Counted from the first letter of the stretch, positions 48,538 to 60,755 are shown. The stretch is DNA of 64,000 nt from Anoplopoma fimbria (GCF_027596085.1 NC_072467.1:14315976-14379975), one strand, 5' to 3'. The notes: generated from the letters alone by a model not told the origin. Program-made: numbers and translations.

Positions 48538-50225
48538 AGATCTATTCCTTTAGCAGAGTGTAACAGTATGGAGGTTAGATGATTCTGCGGGGCATTCCCA
48601 CACATGACAAAGATGGGGGAAATGTCTGCGTAAGACTGAGAGATAGAGGATAGAGGAAGAGAGAGAGAAAAAATGAGGACAGCAAAATCTCTGCAGTGCA
48701 GCTGTGTGATTTCATCTTTTCTCTCTCCAGAGCTACACTAACTCTATCGGTCTCTTTCTCTAAGTGGGGGTAAACTGGTTTCTGTCCAAAAGACACTGAA
48801 TACTTGCACAAATGATTGGCTGCTGACACACCAGTAGGTTCAAATCATACTAGAAACTCAATATTTACTGCTACAGATCATTCTGCAGAGGTTTTATACA
48901 TTTCCCCAGGGCTAACTGAATGAGAGTCATTTGCAATGACAGCGTCACAAGAGCTCAACCCAACTGAACATCCATGTCAAGAAATTAACAAACTTGAAGA
49001 TCATTGAAAGCTGCAAAGACTACACCCTGCACATGCAGAATTGCTTAATATTGCTTAAGACCCTGGAGCTATGTTAAGTTCTGTAGGCCCCTCACACAAA
49101 TTCAGAACCCCTCTTCAATGAACAGCGACAAATAGTTAATGTAGTGCCCACTAATGAGTACATATAATAGGAAACTCATCAATGTAATATGTAGGTCTGC
49201 ATAGTTGGTCACTTTAAAGCTTCATTCACAACGTTGGCTTCAGAATTCTAAATCAACATTTGAATGCTTTTATTTCTTCATAGTGTCAGATAAAGACCAG
49301 GTTACACTTATATTATTAGTATTATACCATTTGTAGAAATTCAGATATGACTGCGTAGGATTGTTACCATCTCGTGTGATCCAAACAATTCCAAGACTCC
49401 AGAGCGTTTAAAAGTACATAAGTCAAAATCTAAAAAAAAAAGACGGGTGTAATTATGTTTCAAAATTTTCAACATATGTTTACCTAGTAAAATATGTTGC
49501 TCCAATTGATATTTGTTGGTTTCGTAGCATTTCAAAGATAACATTTTCACCGTCAAAAAACTTGAAGGGAGGAACGCCATTGTATTAGCAGGCGCTCTAG
49601 CAGCAATCTAACAGCACCATAACTTACATACGCAAAGCAAGTTGATCACAATATGCCACGCACAGAAGTCTTTTATTGCTATGAAGCCACTACAATATTA
49701 ATTAATCAACCCACGTCAATGGACAGAGATCCCTCCTTATCAGTAAACACAATATGAAACTCAATAATATAAGACAGACAATACGTCAACAATAAATCAG
49801 GACAAAGAGGCCTGTGTGCACAGCGATGCTGCAGCTAACCCATTTCATGATTTGTGAAATTAAAAAATGTATGACCATGTTGTCGGTGGTGCAAATATAA
49901 TATCATAATATTGCAACTTTTTGTTTTAAGATCATATCTCGAGATCCCATGCTCAGCCGGAGGACCCATGCATTTGGGCGCCAATGCGCACAGGATGACT
50001 GTTTCCACCAGCGTACACATATTCATAGTCTTACAGTGGACAGGAGCACATATTGTATGGCTGAGTCAATACAAATCCAGTGAACATGTACAGCTCATGT
50101 GTGTTCTTGTACCAAAAAGTAAATGCACACAACTTGGATCTTACTTTTATCAGTGACTCATTCGATTGTATCAGCTACGATAACACTGTACTGTTCAGGT
50201 TACAAGAAGAGATCAGAGCCAAATT
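48538..50225. other. Upstream ntrk3 intron, nothing recognised
   Basis: AT-rich. The GA-rich patch at 48640-48675 explains the minus frame there. Confidence 0.5.
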
Positions 50226-50700
50226 TACACTACAAGACTTTCAAAGCTCTCAGATCGCTGTGCTGTTTACACTACACAACCAGCTGTTTTGTAACGGGGA
50301 GTGTTAAGGTCGTAGTTGTTTTCACACTACACGACTGACCAGCGACATGGGGGGGGTCACACACAGCAAGATCTCTCACCAGGAAGAATCTCCGATGAGT
50401 ATGTCTGGTCTAAAAACTACAAGTTTGTCCTGAAAACACACACGAGAAGTGACGTTCACAATGCCCTTAGTCATGCTTGTCAATGTTGTCAGAGGCATGC
50501 TTGTTCACAAAATGTTTCAACATGTCTTTACTATTTATCTTGTTGATTTTAGCTGCCTGATAGACCGGATATTTAGCCTGCAACAGTTCACACATAGTGC
50601 TGAGGGCGCAAAGTGTGGGCGCAAAAACATCTTCCACACTGATCTGGGGCTTTTGTCCGGAAGCTCCAAAAAACTTAGAGCAACACGGCAAAAAGACTTT
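50226..50700. repeat. Possible Harbinger-like MITE or transposon debris
   Basis: Three spaced variants of TTTACACTACAAGAC occur at about 50226, 50267 and 50321, followed by GTCACACACAGCAAGATCTC. Then comes a minus-strand frame (50467-50691) containing CSKFFGASGQKPQISVEDVF, which has protein-like composition but which I cannot assign. I remember similar cacactacacgac ends in fish DNA-transposon debris, not firmly. Confidence 0.35.
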
Positions 50701-52779
50701 CCTCTTACATTTTAAATCTTGATGGCACTAGACAATATGAAACGCATGAGCATTCAAATTACCCTGAAAATGCAAAAGTTTGCAAGTGTCTGCCGGAGAA
50801 TTCTCAAATTTTCAAAAGGTGTATTGTTCATTTGTGGACAAACGGCGGCTTTGTATTCACTCCTTGTCCTCAAACCCAAACTGCTGATTCTCACTGTGCA
50901 AGAATCATATTCAGAGAAATACATAAAAATGCACAGACTGTGGAGGAATCTATACTTCAACACTGAGAAGAGGAGTAAAGGATAAATGGCCCTATACATG
51001 AGCCATTTTCACACAGGGACTCAAACTTGATGATTAAAAATAAAGAAACCTCAGTGAATACCTATTCCTATTGGAAAACCAAGTTACAACCATAGTTTAC
51101 TCAAAGCAGAGCTGGTCAAATGCGAAGGGCTAAAGCCAAGGTAACCATGGCAACCACTATGCACCCACATAAGCATTTCATCTGCTGTCCTCCACAGTTA
51201 CTTCGTATGCGGCACCAGCAGCAGCAGGCCCTCTCAAGGGAGCTGTCCAGTGCTGAACCTCTGTGGTTTGCCATTAACAAGCCTGTACCGATTTCTGCAG
51301 GAGAGGAAATCAGGGAATTCCTGCATGGCATCATCATACGATTAATAGCAAAAGGAAATATAGGTGTAGACTGTAGGTTAGGTGATGCTGGATGTAGGGC
51401 AACGCAAGGGCACTAAAATGTGATCGAAAAGCCAGGTAAAAGCCATCACCATTACCATTATCCAGACCTCCTTAGTAGTGAGAAGAGACGTGCAAACAAG
51501 AAGGAGCCGATGCAATGAATTACTGGCTCCATTCTAAACTCTTTCGGGCTAACTGTCTGGCATCCGGACAGCTACTTCATAGAGGAATGTACTTGTTCCA
51601 GTTCTTAAACTTCTGTTAAACAGCTTCTTTTTTTTGTTGTTAAGGGGATTGGCCCCCTGGCCTTTCCTCTAGCTTGACTGTCTGCTCAAAGCCAAAATAA
51701 ATTGAGCAAAATGTTGAGCTACTGTCATTAGAATGAGAAATTGTAAGTGACATTTGCCTCTCCAAAGATCAGTTAAAGGATGAGGCTGTATTTTCTTTTA
51801 TCACAAACCCCACCAAAGACGAAAACCACTATTTGTTAGCCCATCCTTCCCGTCAATATGATCTCATCCCTACAGCTTGGGTGAAAGACAGAACGCAAAA
51901 GGCCGCAAAAAAACGTCTCACACTTGCAGGCCAAAGTGTTTCAAATAGTAAGGTTTTAGCAAAGATGCTTGTGTTTGGCAAGGTAGCGAGCAAACGAATG
52001 GAGAAACAAGACTTGTATTAAACAGCAAGAGTTGAGAAACGAAAAGGTTATCGATGGAAAAAAGTGGCGTGATTAAGTGTGAGGAGCACACATACACAGA
52101 CTGAGAAACTTTGTGAGATATAGACATATCACTGCACTCTCACACTGTAACACTTCCATATTTATTGGCTGACAAAAGTTTGCGATGCTCTTGTGATTTT
52201 AATTACGCTCATTGGCCATCTGGAGCTTTAGTCCGTGTGAGAAATCTGTAAATGTATTACGAGTCTAATAATTCCGAACACATCTCTACACAGAAGAGAC
52301 TCGAGTGGAACAAACAACGTGCTGATAATTTTGCTATTCTTACTGCTTACCTGAGATCTAATTTATATTAAAATGTAAAAAAAAAATTCAACAGGGTTTA
52401 AGAGGTTCAACCTCTGGAGAGCATGATGGTTCTCAGCCTTTTTCTGTGGAGATCTCTACAGTAGATTAAGAGATATTGTGGGTCCTTGACTGACTTTTTG
52501 ATCTCGAGGGGGTCCTAAATGGGAAAAGGATCCTCTTCTGGTGAGTATGAATGAGCTCAGTAAATGTCTTGTCTGAGGGGGAAACCTTGACATGACACTG
52601 GCCCTAGTGTGAAGGTCAATAAAATGATTAGGAAACCACCTCTGTGGACAAGTCCAGTATCCTTGAGACTGTATTTATATTGGACAAATCAGGAGTGATG
52701 CTATTTAGTATAGCCAAAAGTACCGAGTCCGAAAACATGCTGGACATCTGCAGAGCCCTGAAGCCCTGTCCCCGCTTGT
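50701..52779. other. Upstream ntrk3 intron, nothing recognised
   Basis: The frame at 51120-51416 has a CAGCAGCAG run and no known domain. No splice signals that would make it an exon. Confidence 0.5.
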
Positions 52780-52842
52780 TTCTTCTTCTTCTTCTTCTTC
52801 TTCTTCTTCTTCTTCTTCTTCTTCTTCTTCTTCTTCTTCTTC
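52780..52842. repeat. (TTC)n microsatellite, about 63 bp
   Basis: Pure TTC/GAA trinucleotide run, followed by T-rich sequence. Confidence 0.95.
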
Positions 52843-54408
52843 GCTTTCTTTTTTTTAACTTCTTTTCTTCTTTTTTTAGGTTTTTCTGGCAGACAACGAT
52901 TTGGTGCATAAGGAGTGTTAATCCAGTATTTACAATATTTCACAAAAAAAACAAGAAATCCTAATTTTCTCAATCATATCAAATTGTCTAGGTAATGAAA
53001 TAGTTTTCAATAACACTCATTTGTGAGTTATTTTGTAGAATATCTGTTAGAGCAAACTGTACTTTAATCCTTTTTAGGTTTTAAATCAAATTACTGTCAT
53101 TTTAATATTTCTGACAATATAGTTAAACTGTTTATTCAAGCTTTTTGTACTTTTATATCCAGATTTTTTGGCAAAACTCAGCCCTGATATTATTGACTCA
53201 TCTCTCCCACTCCTCCCTCTCCAACTTTTCTTTGAACACCGTCAAACTTTTCTATGCTTAATAAAGCTCTTGATCTCTGTTTGGCTGAAGCTAACTGCCC
53301 CGCTTGTTCGCATGTTTATTCAAAGTTTATTTATATCGAATGTGTTGCACGTCCAAACTGCATCCAAATTAAACAAAGCACTCCCTTGGGTCCCCGGCGA
53401 TACAGCCGCCAAGTGTGAGGTAGATGGGATGAGCGGTTCTCGGGACAAGCAAAGGACACACACACATACAGTCCGACAGACAGACAGAGATCCCTTGCTT
53501 TATAGGTAGATTAAAGTCCTCCAAAAAGTAATACGTTTTTTGGCTCATCCTATTTTAAAGAGCCTGTAAACAAAAAAATTACTAGTTTTCAGGTTTTTTC
53601 GTCATATCATTTGAAACGTAACCAAATACTGACCTTAAAGGCTTCTTCTAAAATGATGTTAAATCTATAAAAACTGTCGGTAAAAGGCTACTGAAGTTGG
53701 TATACCGCCAATGCGAAGGAAGAGTCAAATCTGCACTTTTTTATATTCTGACCAACCAGAAAAAGCTACTGCTTCCGAAAATAAAAATCCTCTTGTTGTG
53801 TGGGGACGGCTTCCAAATCCATTTACTGTAAAATAGGAACATGTTGCCCAGTCCTCCAATCCCCTAGTTTCACAAAAGCCCTGTTAAAGACCGGTGGTGC
53901 AAACCAGCATCCACTATAATAGCTTTCCTCAGTTTGTCTATCTTTAGTATATCTGTCCCTCTCAAATAAAACCCCATGAATGAGACATTGTGATTCAACA
54001 GGGTTTTTTTTTCTCAATTTGAAATGACTCGATGTGTGCAATAGATGAATGTGGATAATACTGACGTGATACTTCTCAAGCAGCTTCATCTGCTATCTAT
54101 AATCCATAAAACACCTGCGGGGAGAAGGACGAATCGAGTGTTTTCATCACCAAAGTTTTCATCTCATTCAGCCTCATTCTATAGCCGGCTGTGGCTGTGC
54201 CACTGCTCGGGACTGTGATTGCACTATAATCACCGCGGCTCTAAAAAACATAATTACCACAGTCTTCAGCGCAATAGCGGCATATTTCAACTCCATTTGG
54301 GGGCTTTTGGAAACATTTAAAATCAGTGGTTTAAAGTAACAATCCAATTTAAGAGCTCACTTACCTCGCTCTCCCTCTCTGTCACCTTTATCTCTCTCAC
54401 CTTCAGCT
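52843..54408. other. Upstream ntrk3 intron, nothing recognised
   Basis: AT-rich. Frames at 53168-53509 and 53823-54089 have no motif. CTCACTTACCTCGCTCTCCC at 54357 could be read as a minus-strand donor but has no coding sequence before it. Confidence 0.5.
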
Positions 54409-54659
54409 GTGGCTAAGGAGGTAGAGCAGGTCGTCTACTAATCAGAGGGTTGGTGATCCGATCCCTGGCCTCTGCTGTCTATATGTCGCAGTGTCCTTGA
54501 GCAATATACTAAACCCCAAACTGCTCCCCATGGTGTGTGTGGGAATTTATCGCCCCCAATGAGCAGCTGTGTGTGAGTGGGTGAAGGCTGATTTTTAGTT
54601 AGGTGCTTTGAGTGGTTGCTAAGACTAGAAAAGCACTACATAAATGTAGTCCATTTACA
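54409..54659 (+). mobile_element. tRNA-derived SINE, teleost type
   Basis: A-box-like GTGGCTAAGGAGGTAGAGCA, B-box-like GGTGATCCGATCCCTGG, then GTGTCCTTGAGCAATATACT, GAGTGGGTGAAGGCTG, and the 3' end GGTGCTTTGAGTGGTTGCTA with AAAGCACTACATAAATGTAG and TCCATTTACA. The same parts in the same order make up a common fish SINE. About 250 bp, near full length. I see no clean target duplication. It directly abuts the family M element to its right. Confidence 0.85.
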
Positions 54660-54661
54660 GC

Positions 54662-55420
54662 TCTAGATAACCCTCTGGCGTCAGTTTTGGACATATCATG
54701 AACAAAATGACAGTTTCCGCTTGGTAAATGCATAGTCTTTTCAAAATAAACGTTTGTGTTCACAGGAAACATGCACTTTCTACTTGTAACATGCATAAGG
54801 CCTTTTCAAAATAAACTTCTGCATTTACAGGGAAAGTACAGTTTCCACTCGTTACATATATAAAGTCTCTTCAAAATAAACTTCCGTGTTCACAGGAATC
54901 ATACAGTTCCCACTGATAACACGCAAAGAGTGTCCTTTCACAATGACAGTTTGTTTTCATAGGAAACAAGCAGTTTCTACTTGTTACATCCATAAGGTAT
55001 TATAAAAATAAACTTCTGTGTTCACCGGACTTATTTCTGCTCCTTACATGCATTGTCTCTTTCTTAAACAAACTTCCATGTTCACGGAGAAATTACAGAA
55101 TTACAGTTTACAAATGAACTTCCAATGTAGGTTTACTTAGTTTTTAGGTGTACATAATCATAGGTTAAGGAAACAAAAGTAATTGGTTAAGCTTCGGAAA
55201 TGGTTGTGGTTTGGGTCAAAATGAGTGCGTTTGCGTACGCAGCGCTAGTTAAGTACATAAGCTATGCAATGACAGTTAGGTAAAATGAGTCAACATTGAC
55301 TTGGTTTCACACAGGACATGAACAGCTCTCTTCTTTGTGAAAGTCCTTTGTTTGTTTGACACAATTTTCAACCCTGATGTCCTCCCTAAGCTGCCAATCT
55401 CGCTCTTTTTACTACATCGG
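54662..55420 (+). repeat. Dispersed repeat family M, copy 3, with ~65-bp tandem array
   Basis: The left flank (AACCCTCTGGCGTCAGTTTT, GGACA) matches 480-500. About six units of roughly 65 bp run from about 54690 to 55085. A typical unit is ACATGCATAAGGCCTTTTCA then AAATAAACTTCTGCATTTAC, then AGGGAAAGTACAGTTTCCAC. Then come GGTTAAGGAAACAAAAG, AAATGGTTGTGGTTTGGGT, CTAGTTAAGTACATAAGC, and the right end TTGACTTGGTTTCACACAGG with GTGAAAGTCCTTTGTTTGTT, as in copies 1 and 2. Noncoding. Confidence 0.72.
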
Positions 55421-56439
55421 TTGCTCTGAGTGTCTGGTACCAACGCTGACGGGTTAACATTGGGGTTAGTTGAAAGCCTGGTGTTTTCATACAGACACTA
55501 AAGGGTTACATCGGTGCATGATGTCAGACGCCGAGGGGCACCGATCAAGTGTTGCTATTAGAGGAGTTGGTTGTAAGAACGGGTTGACTAAACAGCTGTA
55601 CTGTTTCGCCTTACCTCACATGTCTCTCTATCAATCTCCCAGCATCCTTTCCTATTCCAGGGGACACCCGAGTGTCTCTTCCTCCTCCTCCCTCAGTTTC
55701 TTTCCCTCTAACCATTCTCTTCATATCAGTTTGTAGATTTTAAAGTAAGTGGTTTTTTTCCTTTAGTGTAATTATAAATTTACTAGTTACAGTGCTGCTG
55801 TTCCAGCGAGCGTGTGATAAATTTGACTTGAGCCGCATAAGTATAGGCTCCCACAGCCTTAATCACAAGGAAAGGACTTTGAAGTGCAACTAATTTATCT
55901 TTGTAGAAGAAGCTGGTCGAGGGAAGTGAGGGATAAAACTGAAATAACATGTACAGTCCCTTCAGGGATTCAGCAAAATAACAAATCAAGAAAAAAAATT
56001 AAAGCAGAGTTAAAGCTTGGAAGGCCAGACTGCGGTTAAAGGACTGATGTGGTGGATGTTAGAAATAAACAGCTCAGCTTTCGAAATGTTTTGCTGTTAC
56101 TAGTCCTCTTCCATATTTCTACACAATTAGTATTCTAATAATTTATAAATATTAATGATATCTTCATACAGTATTAAGCAACTTATTGCCTTCTTATTGC
56201 AGATTCCCAGATCCGCTGGCCTCACTACAAATACTGAAGCACGTATGAATACAAATCAGTGATTTTACACAGGACCATGTAAGACTGTGGTGGGTCGACC
56301 CGGACCCTCTAGGGGATCTTTCGGCCATGTTCCGACTGAACTTTGTACGTTTTAAAGGTGAATGCACAAACCTGGTGCTCTTTGAGAGCAAAATTAAAAC
56401 TGGATATATGATGAACTTTGTACTTTAGTTCCAATTACT
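55421..56439. other. Upstream ntrk3 intron, nothing recognised
   Basis: No feature. TCC-rich patch at 55675-55695. Confidence 0.5.
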
Positions 56440-56790
56440 AAGTAACTAAGTGAATTTACTTGTGTAGTACTGTACTAAGTGTTATTTTGAGGTATTTGTA
56501 CTTTACTTGAGTATTTCCTTACTATGTAACCTATTACCTCAAGTCCACTGCATCTTAGTGGGATATATTGTTTCTTTACCACTAGATTTATTTGACAGTC
56601 TGGTTACTAGTTAGGTTCATTTACAGATTATTAACAGAAAATATAAATCAACTAATAAGCTATGATGTATTATTAAGGGGTAAACAAGTAGTTAAAACTA
56701 GCTCCACCGTTACCAGGAGCAACGTTAAAGTGGACACATTAATGCATCAATAATCTAAATATAGAATATATATTATTTTAATTTATGTAT
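56440..56790 (+). repeat. Teleost interspersed repeat (TACTTGAGTATTT type)
   Basis: Ordered blocks GTAGTACTGTACTAAGTGTT, TTGAGGTATTTGTACTTTAC, TTGAGTATTTCCTTACTATG, TAGTTAAAACTAGCTCCACC and ACATTAATGCATCAATAATC match a very common percomorph repeat as I remember it. Noncoding. Family name unknown to me. Confidence 0.7.
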
Positions 56791-56854
56791 ATTATTCCTC
56801 TTAAAATGAAAGCTTCTCTAAGGTTATTCGACCTTCATTATCCTAGTTACAATA

Positions 56855-57010
56855 ATACAAATGTGGTGGTTAAGGTTATGGAACAATGATGGTTGTGCTT
56901 TAAAAAAAGGCAACGTTGTCTTTTGGTTGGAAAGTGGACAACAGCCTGCTGTGTCAAAGTCCAATGTTTGTTTTTTACCCATCCATCCAACCCGACCTCC
57001 TTTCTGCACA
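56855..57010 (+). repeat. Dispersed repeat family M, copy 4, without array
   Basis: GGTGGTTAAGGTTATGGAAC, GATGGTTGTGCTTTA, GTCAAAGTCCAATGTTTGTT and CCATCCAACCCGACCTCC follow the order of the array-bearing copies, but no tandem array is present between them. Confidence 0.6.
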
Positions 57011-57131
57011 CTTTGACGCTCTGTAATAACGTCACATTTTGGTTATACCGGCATCTAAACTGGTAGCTTTGCTTATATCTGGCATGGGATCCCTCACTAT
57101 TTCTTTACACATATCACATATTAACTTATAT

Positions 57132-57506
57132 AAGGCTGCACGGTGGTGTAGTGGTTAGCACTGTCGCCTCACAGCAAGAGGGGCCTGGGTTCAATTCCCG
57201 GGCTGGACAACCTTCTGTGTGGAGTTTGCATGTTCTCCCTGTGTCAGCGTGGGTTCTCTCCGGGTTCTCCGGCTTCCTCCCACAGTCCAAAGACGTGCAG
57301 CTTAGGTGCATTGAAGACTCTAAATTGCCCGTAGGTGTGGATGTGAGTGTGAATGGTTGTTTGTCTCTATATGTCAGCCCTGCGACAGACTGGCGAACTG
57401 TCCAGGGTGTACCCTGCCTTCGCCCATTGACAGCTGAAATCGGCTCCAGCACCCCCGCGACCCTTAACTGGATAAGCAGGTTACGGAAAATGGATGGAAT
57501 GGATGG
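57132..57506 (+). mobile_element. Full-length tRNA-derived SINE with 14-bp target duplication
   Basis: Body about 375 bp. tRNA-like head with A box TGGTGTAGTGGTTAG and B box GGGTTCAATTCCC. Central part with AGTTTGCATGTTCTCCCTGT, CGGCTTCCTCCCACAGTCCA, ATTGCCCGTAGGTGTGGATG, and CTGCGACAGACTGGCGAACT. 3' end CTTAACTGGATAAGCAGG with AAAATGGATGGAATGGATGG. ATATTAACTTATAT is repeated exactly at 57118-57131 and 57507-57520, so the insertion is complete and fairly young. The GGAT tail suggests mobilisation by an RTE-type LINE (inference). The frame at 57151-57513 is an artefact of the SINE. Confidence 0.93.
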
Positions 57507-57520
57507 ATATTAACTTATAT

Positions 57521-58480
57521 TGAACCAGTACACCTACAGTTTGGGGCCCAGAAAATGTCATCACTTTGGAGTTACCTTGTCTTTTATGAATTGAACCTAA
57601 TATGACTCACCTGTGATGCAGTGCTAAGCTACCACCTTACTGTCAGAGCAGGGGTAATATGAGAATAAGAGTCAGAAAAAGTTTCCAGGCTGAAAAAATA
57701 TATATACAGAGTATTAGTGCATGTGGTGTAAAAGGTCCGCTAAAGCTCATATCATCAGTCACTGTGGCTGGTTGACGAATGTTCAACAGGAGTCCATATA
57801 AGACACCAGACATGATGTTCAGTTAATGATGGAGGACATGCTTTTGAATTCGTAATGTGGCTCTGTGTGTAATTTCTCTCGGCGGAGACCAGGAGCAGCC
57901 GAAGCTCCGAGGCTGTCCGTCTTGTCCCGAGACATTAATCCTCTCAAGAAACGCCGGTAGATACAGAGACCTGTTCATATCTAACCTATATGTAAGATTT
58001 ACTGCACAAGCGCTCATTGTTGAAAACCTCACGTTACAGTTTATAACTCACACAGAGAAATGATATAGCATGCTGTAAATTGTCATAAATGTATTACAGT
58101 AAGACTGCTAAAGCAAGGTTTTTACTTTTATTCTGCATTTTTGCCAAAAGGCTTGTGGTGTCATGCATGTGTATATTTCTTCTTTATTCCTCGTTGTTCA
58201 TTATTTTTCAGTCAATTGGTCCAACGCTTCAGAGCTACATATCTCGACAACATCTTGTGAAATGACCACAAGCTTTGCTGCTGCTATTTGATTGATGGTT
58301 CCTATTGAATAAGTTGACCATCTGGTATTGTCTATATGGCAAAGAGTTGGTCACTGTCCTTAATCCACCAGACTGTGGATGTATCAAATACTGCATTGTT
58401 TGATTATTGGGTAAAATGTACTCTCAAATGGCTCAAACCTTGGGTCAACCCAACTGTATTCCCAACCCATTCTCGTTCTA
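57521..58480. other. Upstream ntrk3 intron, nothing recognised
   Basis: No feature. Frames at 57823-58063 on both strands show no motif. Confidence 0.5.
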
Positions 58481-58748
58481 CAGCGGGTAAAATAAGTATT
58501 GAACACGTAACCATTTTTCTCAGTAAATATATTTCTAAAGGTGCTATTGACATGAAATTTTCACCAGATGTCGGTAACAAACCAAGTAATCCATACATAC
58601 AAAGAAAACCAAACAAATAAGTTCAGAAATTAAGTTCTGTGTAATAAAATGGAATGACACAGGGAAAAAGTATTGAACACATGAAGAAAGGAAGGTGCAA
58701 AAAGTCATGGAAAGCAATCCTGCCCCTTGTCAGTGCAAATTAATATCT
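58481..58748 (+). mobile_element. Tc1/mariner transposon end fragment
   Basis: Begins after TA with CAGCGGGTAAAATAAGTATT and GAACACG, a Tc1-like terminal sequence. It goes on TTTTCTCAGTAAATATATTT, TGACATGAAATTTTCACCAG, AAAAAGTATTGAACACATGA, ending near CCCCTTGTCAGTGCAAATTA. This is the left end and 5' untranslated part of a fish Tc1-like element, the transposase gene and right end being absent. GGAAAGCAATCC may mark an internal deletion between short repeats (inference from memory of full copies). The frame at 58336-58620 is incidental. Confidence 0.8.
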
Positions 58749-59899
58749 AGTATATACTGTACTAAGTGGCGTAAGATGAAAAACTAGACCAACACTAATT
58801 GTCTTTCTCGCTGAAGATAAATATCAAGGATTTGGGTTATCTTAAGGATCTGTCCGCCTCTGCACACCCCCTTCAGCTTCTAATGCAGGTGTATACATGA
58901 TTGCCTCGAGACGTAATGTAACAGTCTTTCAGATTGCATGTTCGACTACACGAGAAGCTTGTCCAGCCTTTGGTTGTTGTTTTTTTTCCAATGGTAAGGT
59001 ATCATACCATGATGAATTTTTTAAGTTTTACTGGGCTAGCATCTCCATTGTCCTTATTTCTAAATTGACAAAAGCTTACCAATTTATGATACTGGTTTGA
59101 ATTGATTTATTATAATTGCTGTAGTATTTTAGCCTTTTTCTTCCTGAGACATGAAAAGAACATGCCTTTTTTTCAATAATGGAGCTGTGTCTTTGTATTT
59201 TACTTGGAAATGTTTTGTTGAATTTTGTCCTTTGTGTGTGTGCGTCTGTGTGTATCTAGGAATTTGCTCGAAATGAATAATTTCCTGTGTTCAAACACAC
59301 AGAGCGTTGGCCCAGATGAGAAACTCCAGGATGAACCGTGGACAACTCGGACTGCTTCCAGCCAAAACAGAACAAAATGAAGTTTAATTGGACCACAGTT
59401 GCGCTCAGAGCAAAGTGAAGGCATCCCTTAATGAGACCAAATTAAAAAGCACATTTGAATAGAAGCGAGGGGAGAAAAAAGGCAAAAACCATTTTACAAC
59501 CCATCACTTATGGCTGTGAGGGGCTGATGCTGAAAATGTTGAGTCAGAGCATGTAGCAGAAAAAGTTTAACGTTCCTGTCAGAGCGGGCCTTGGAAATGT
59601 CTTCATTTATGGAGCCCAGCACGGAATTTTACCCGCTGAGAAATGGCTTAAAGCTGAAAGTCAAACACTCATAGCAAAAACTCTTAATTGATCGGACTAG
59701 CTCAGTATTTACACTGCAGAACATGTTCACCTCTCTCAAGACCAAAACATATGAATAATTGCCTGTATCGTTCATTTGACACCAAATCACCAAATTGCGT
59801 ATGAAATGTCTCCATTATGGTGAATGACACCATTATCACTATTAAATATCTCCTAAATTCTCACCTGCTTTTAATAGAAGACTTCCAAATGATTTAAGT
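58749..59899. other. Upstream ntrk3 intron, nothing recognised
   Basis: No feature recognised. No splice-site pair with coding sequence. Confidence 0.5.
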
Positions 59900-60295
59900 T
59901 GTGGTTGAAGTAGAAGCACTGACATAAGTTGAAGTGTCAGTTGAAGCTAAAATGTTATAAAGAATTGGAGAGCTGCCTGAAGTGCTAGCACTGAAAGGAG
60001 TTGAAGTGCCAGTTGAAGCTAAAATGCCATAAAGAATTGGAGAGCTGCCTGAAGTGCTAGCACTGAAAGGAGTTGAAGTGCCAGTTGAAGCTAAAATGCC
60101 ATAAAGAATCGAAGAGCTGCTCATATTTCTAGCACTGAAAGGAGTTGAAGTGTTGGTTTAAGCTTTAATGTTATAAAGAATTGAAGAACGGATTATAGTG
60201 CTAGCACTGAAAGGAGTTGAAGTTTCAGTTTAAGCTAAAATGCTATAAAGAGTCGAAGAACTGCTAATAGTGCTGGCACTGAAAGTGTCAGTTAA
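59900..60295 (-). repeat. 72-bp tandem repeat, open on the minus strand in the central units
   Basis: About five and a half units of 72 bp (plus strand TGCTAGCACTGAAAGGAGTT, GAAGTGCCAGTTGAAGCTAA, AATGCCATAAAGAATTGGAG). 72 is 24 codons. The minus-strand frame 59894-60124 reads a 24-residue Ser/Thr-rich repeat, ILASTGTSTPFSASTSGSSP then ILYG. The outer units to the right carry TAA stops in the same frame. There is no conserved domain, start context or splice signal, so I call it a minisatellite, perhaps from a coding repeat once. Confidence 0.85.
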
Positions 60296-60755
60296 GGTTC
60301 AAGCACTGAAAGTGTAAGCTTGTTAAGACGTCACAATGTCAGGTGATGCGTACGTGGTGAGTGACGTGAGTTATGACGCTGCACAGGATGAAGTGGGTAT
60401 AGAAATAAATAGAGTGCTCAATAGACATTAGCTAGGAGCAAATTAAGTAAAGGCTACTGTGAATAACTTTTAACCTGGTATGAAACATTCTCAATTGAGT
60501 ACTGATGCCTCTATATGAGCTACACAAGTAATCGAGACCATCATATTCTATATAGTTATAGTTTCTTTTATATTAGTATAGTATATTGTGTAGTTTGAAC
60601 AGTTAAAAGTCAAAATTATTGACTGAAGTAAGATTGGGTTTTTCTTTATAGTTATCGTTCATTTCATATAATTTAGTATAGTTAGTAGTATCGTTTAGTG
60701 TGTAGTATAGTTTGTTATTTTAGTTTGAAAGGCTAAACCCCACAATGGGGAAATA
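60296..60755. other. AT-rich spacer, includes direct repeat split by LTR
   Basis: GACTGAAGTAAGATTGGG with TTTATAGTTAT near 60620 recurs beyond the LTR near 61312 (GACTGAAGTACGCAGAAGAT, TATAGTTATTCTTAA). Nothing else seen. Confidence 0.5.

Noticed and set aside
52628..52973. Poly-Arg/poly-Lys or poly-Leu frames
   Set aside because: Products of the TTC/GAA trinucleotide repeat.
54357..54420. Minus-strand splice donor (GTAAGTGAGC) as a possible ntrk3 exon end
   Set aside because: The sequence before it is GA-rich and then runs into a SINE; no TRK-like peptide.
57126..57513. Frames of 108 and 120 codons on both strands
   Set aside because: Fully within the SINE, whose sequence is not coding.
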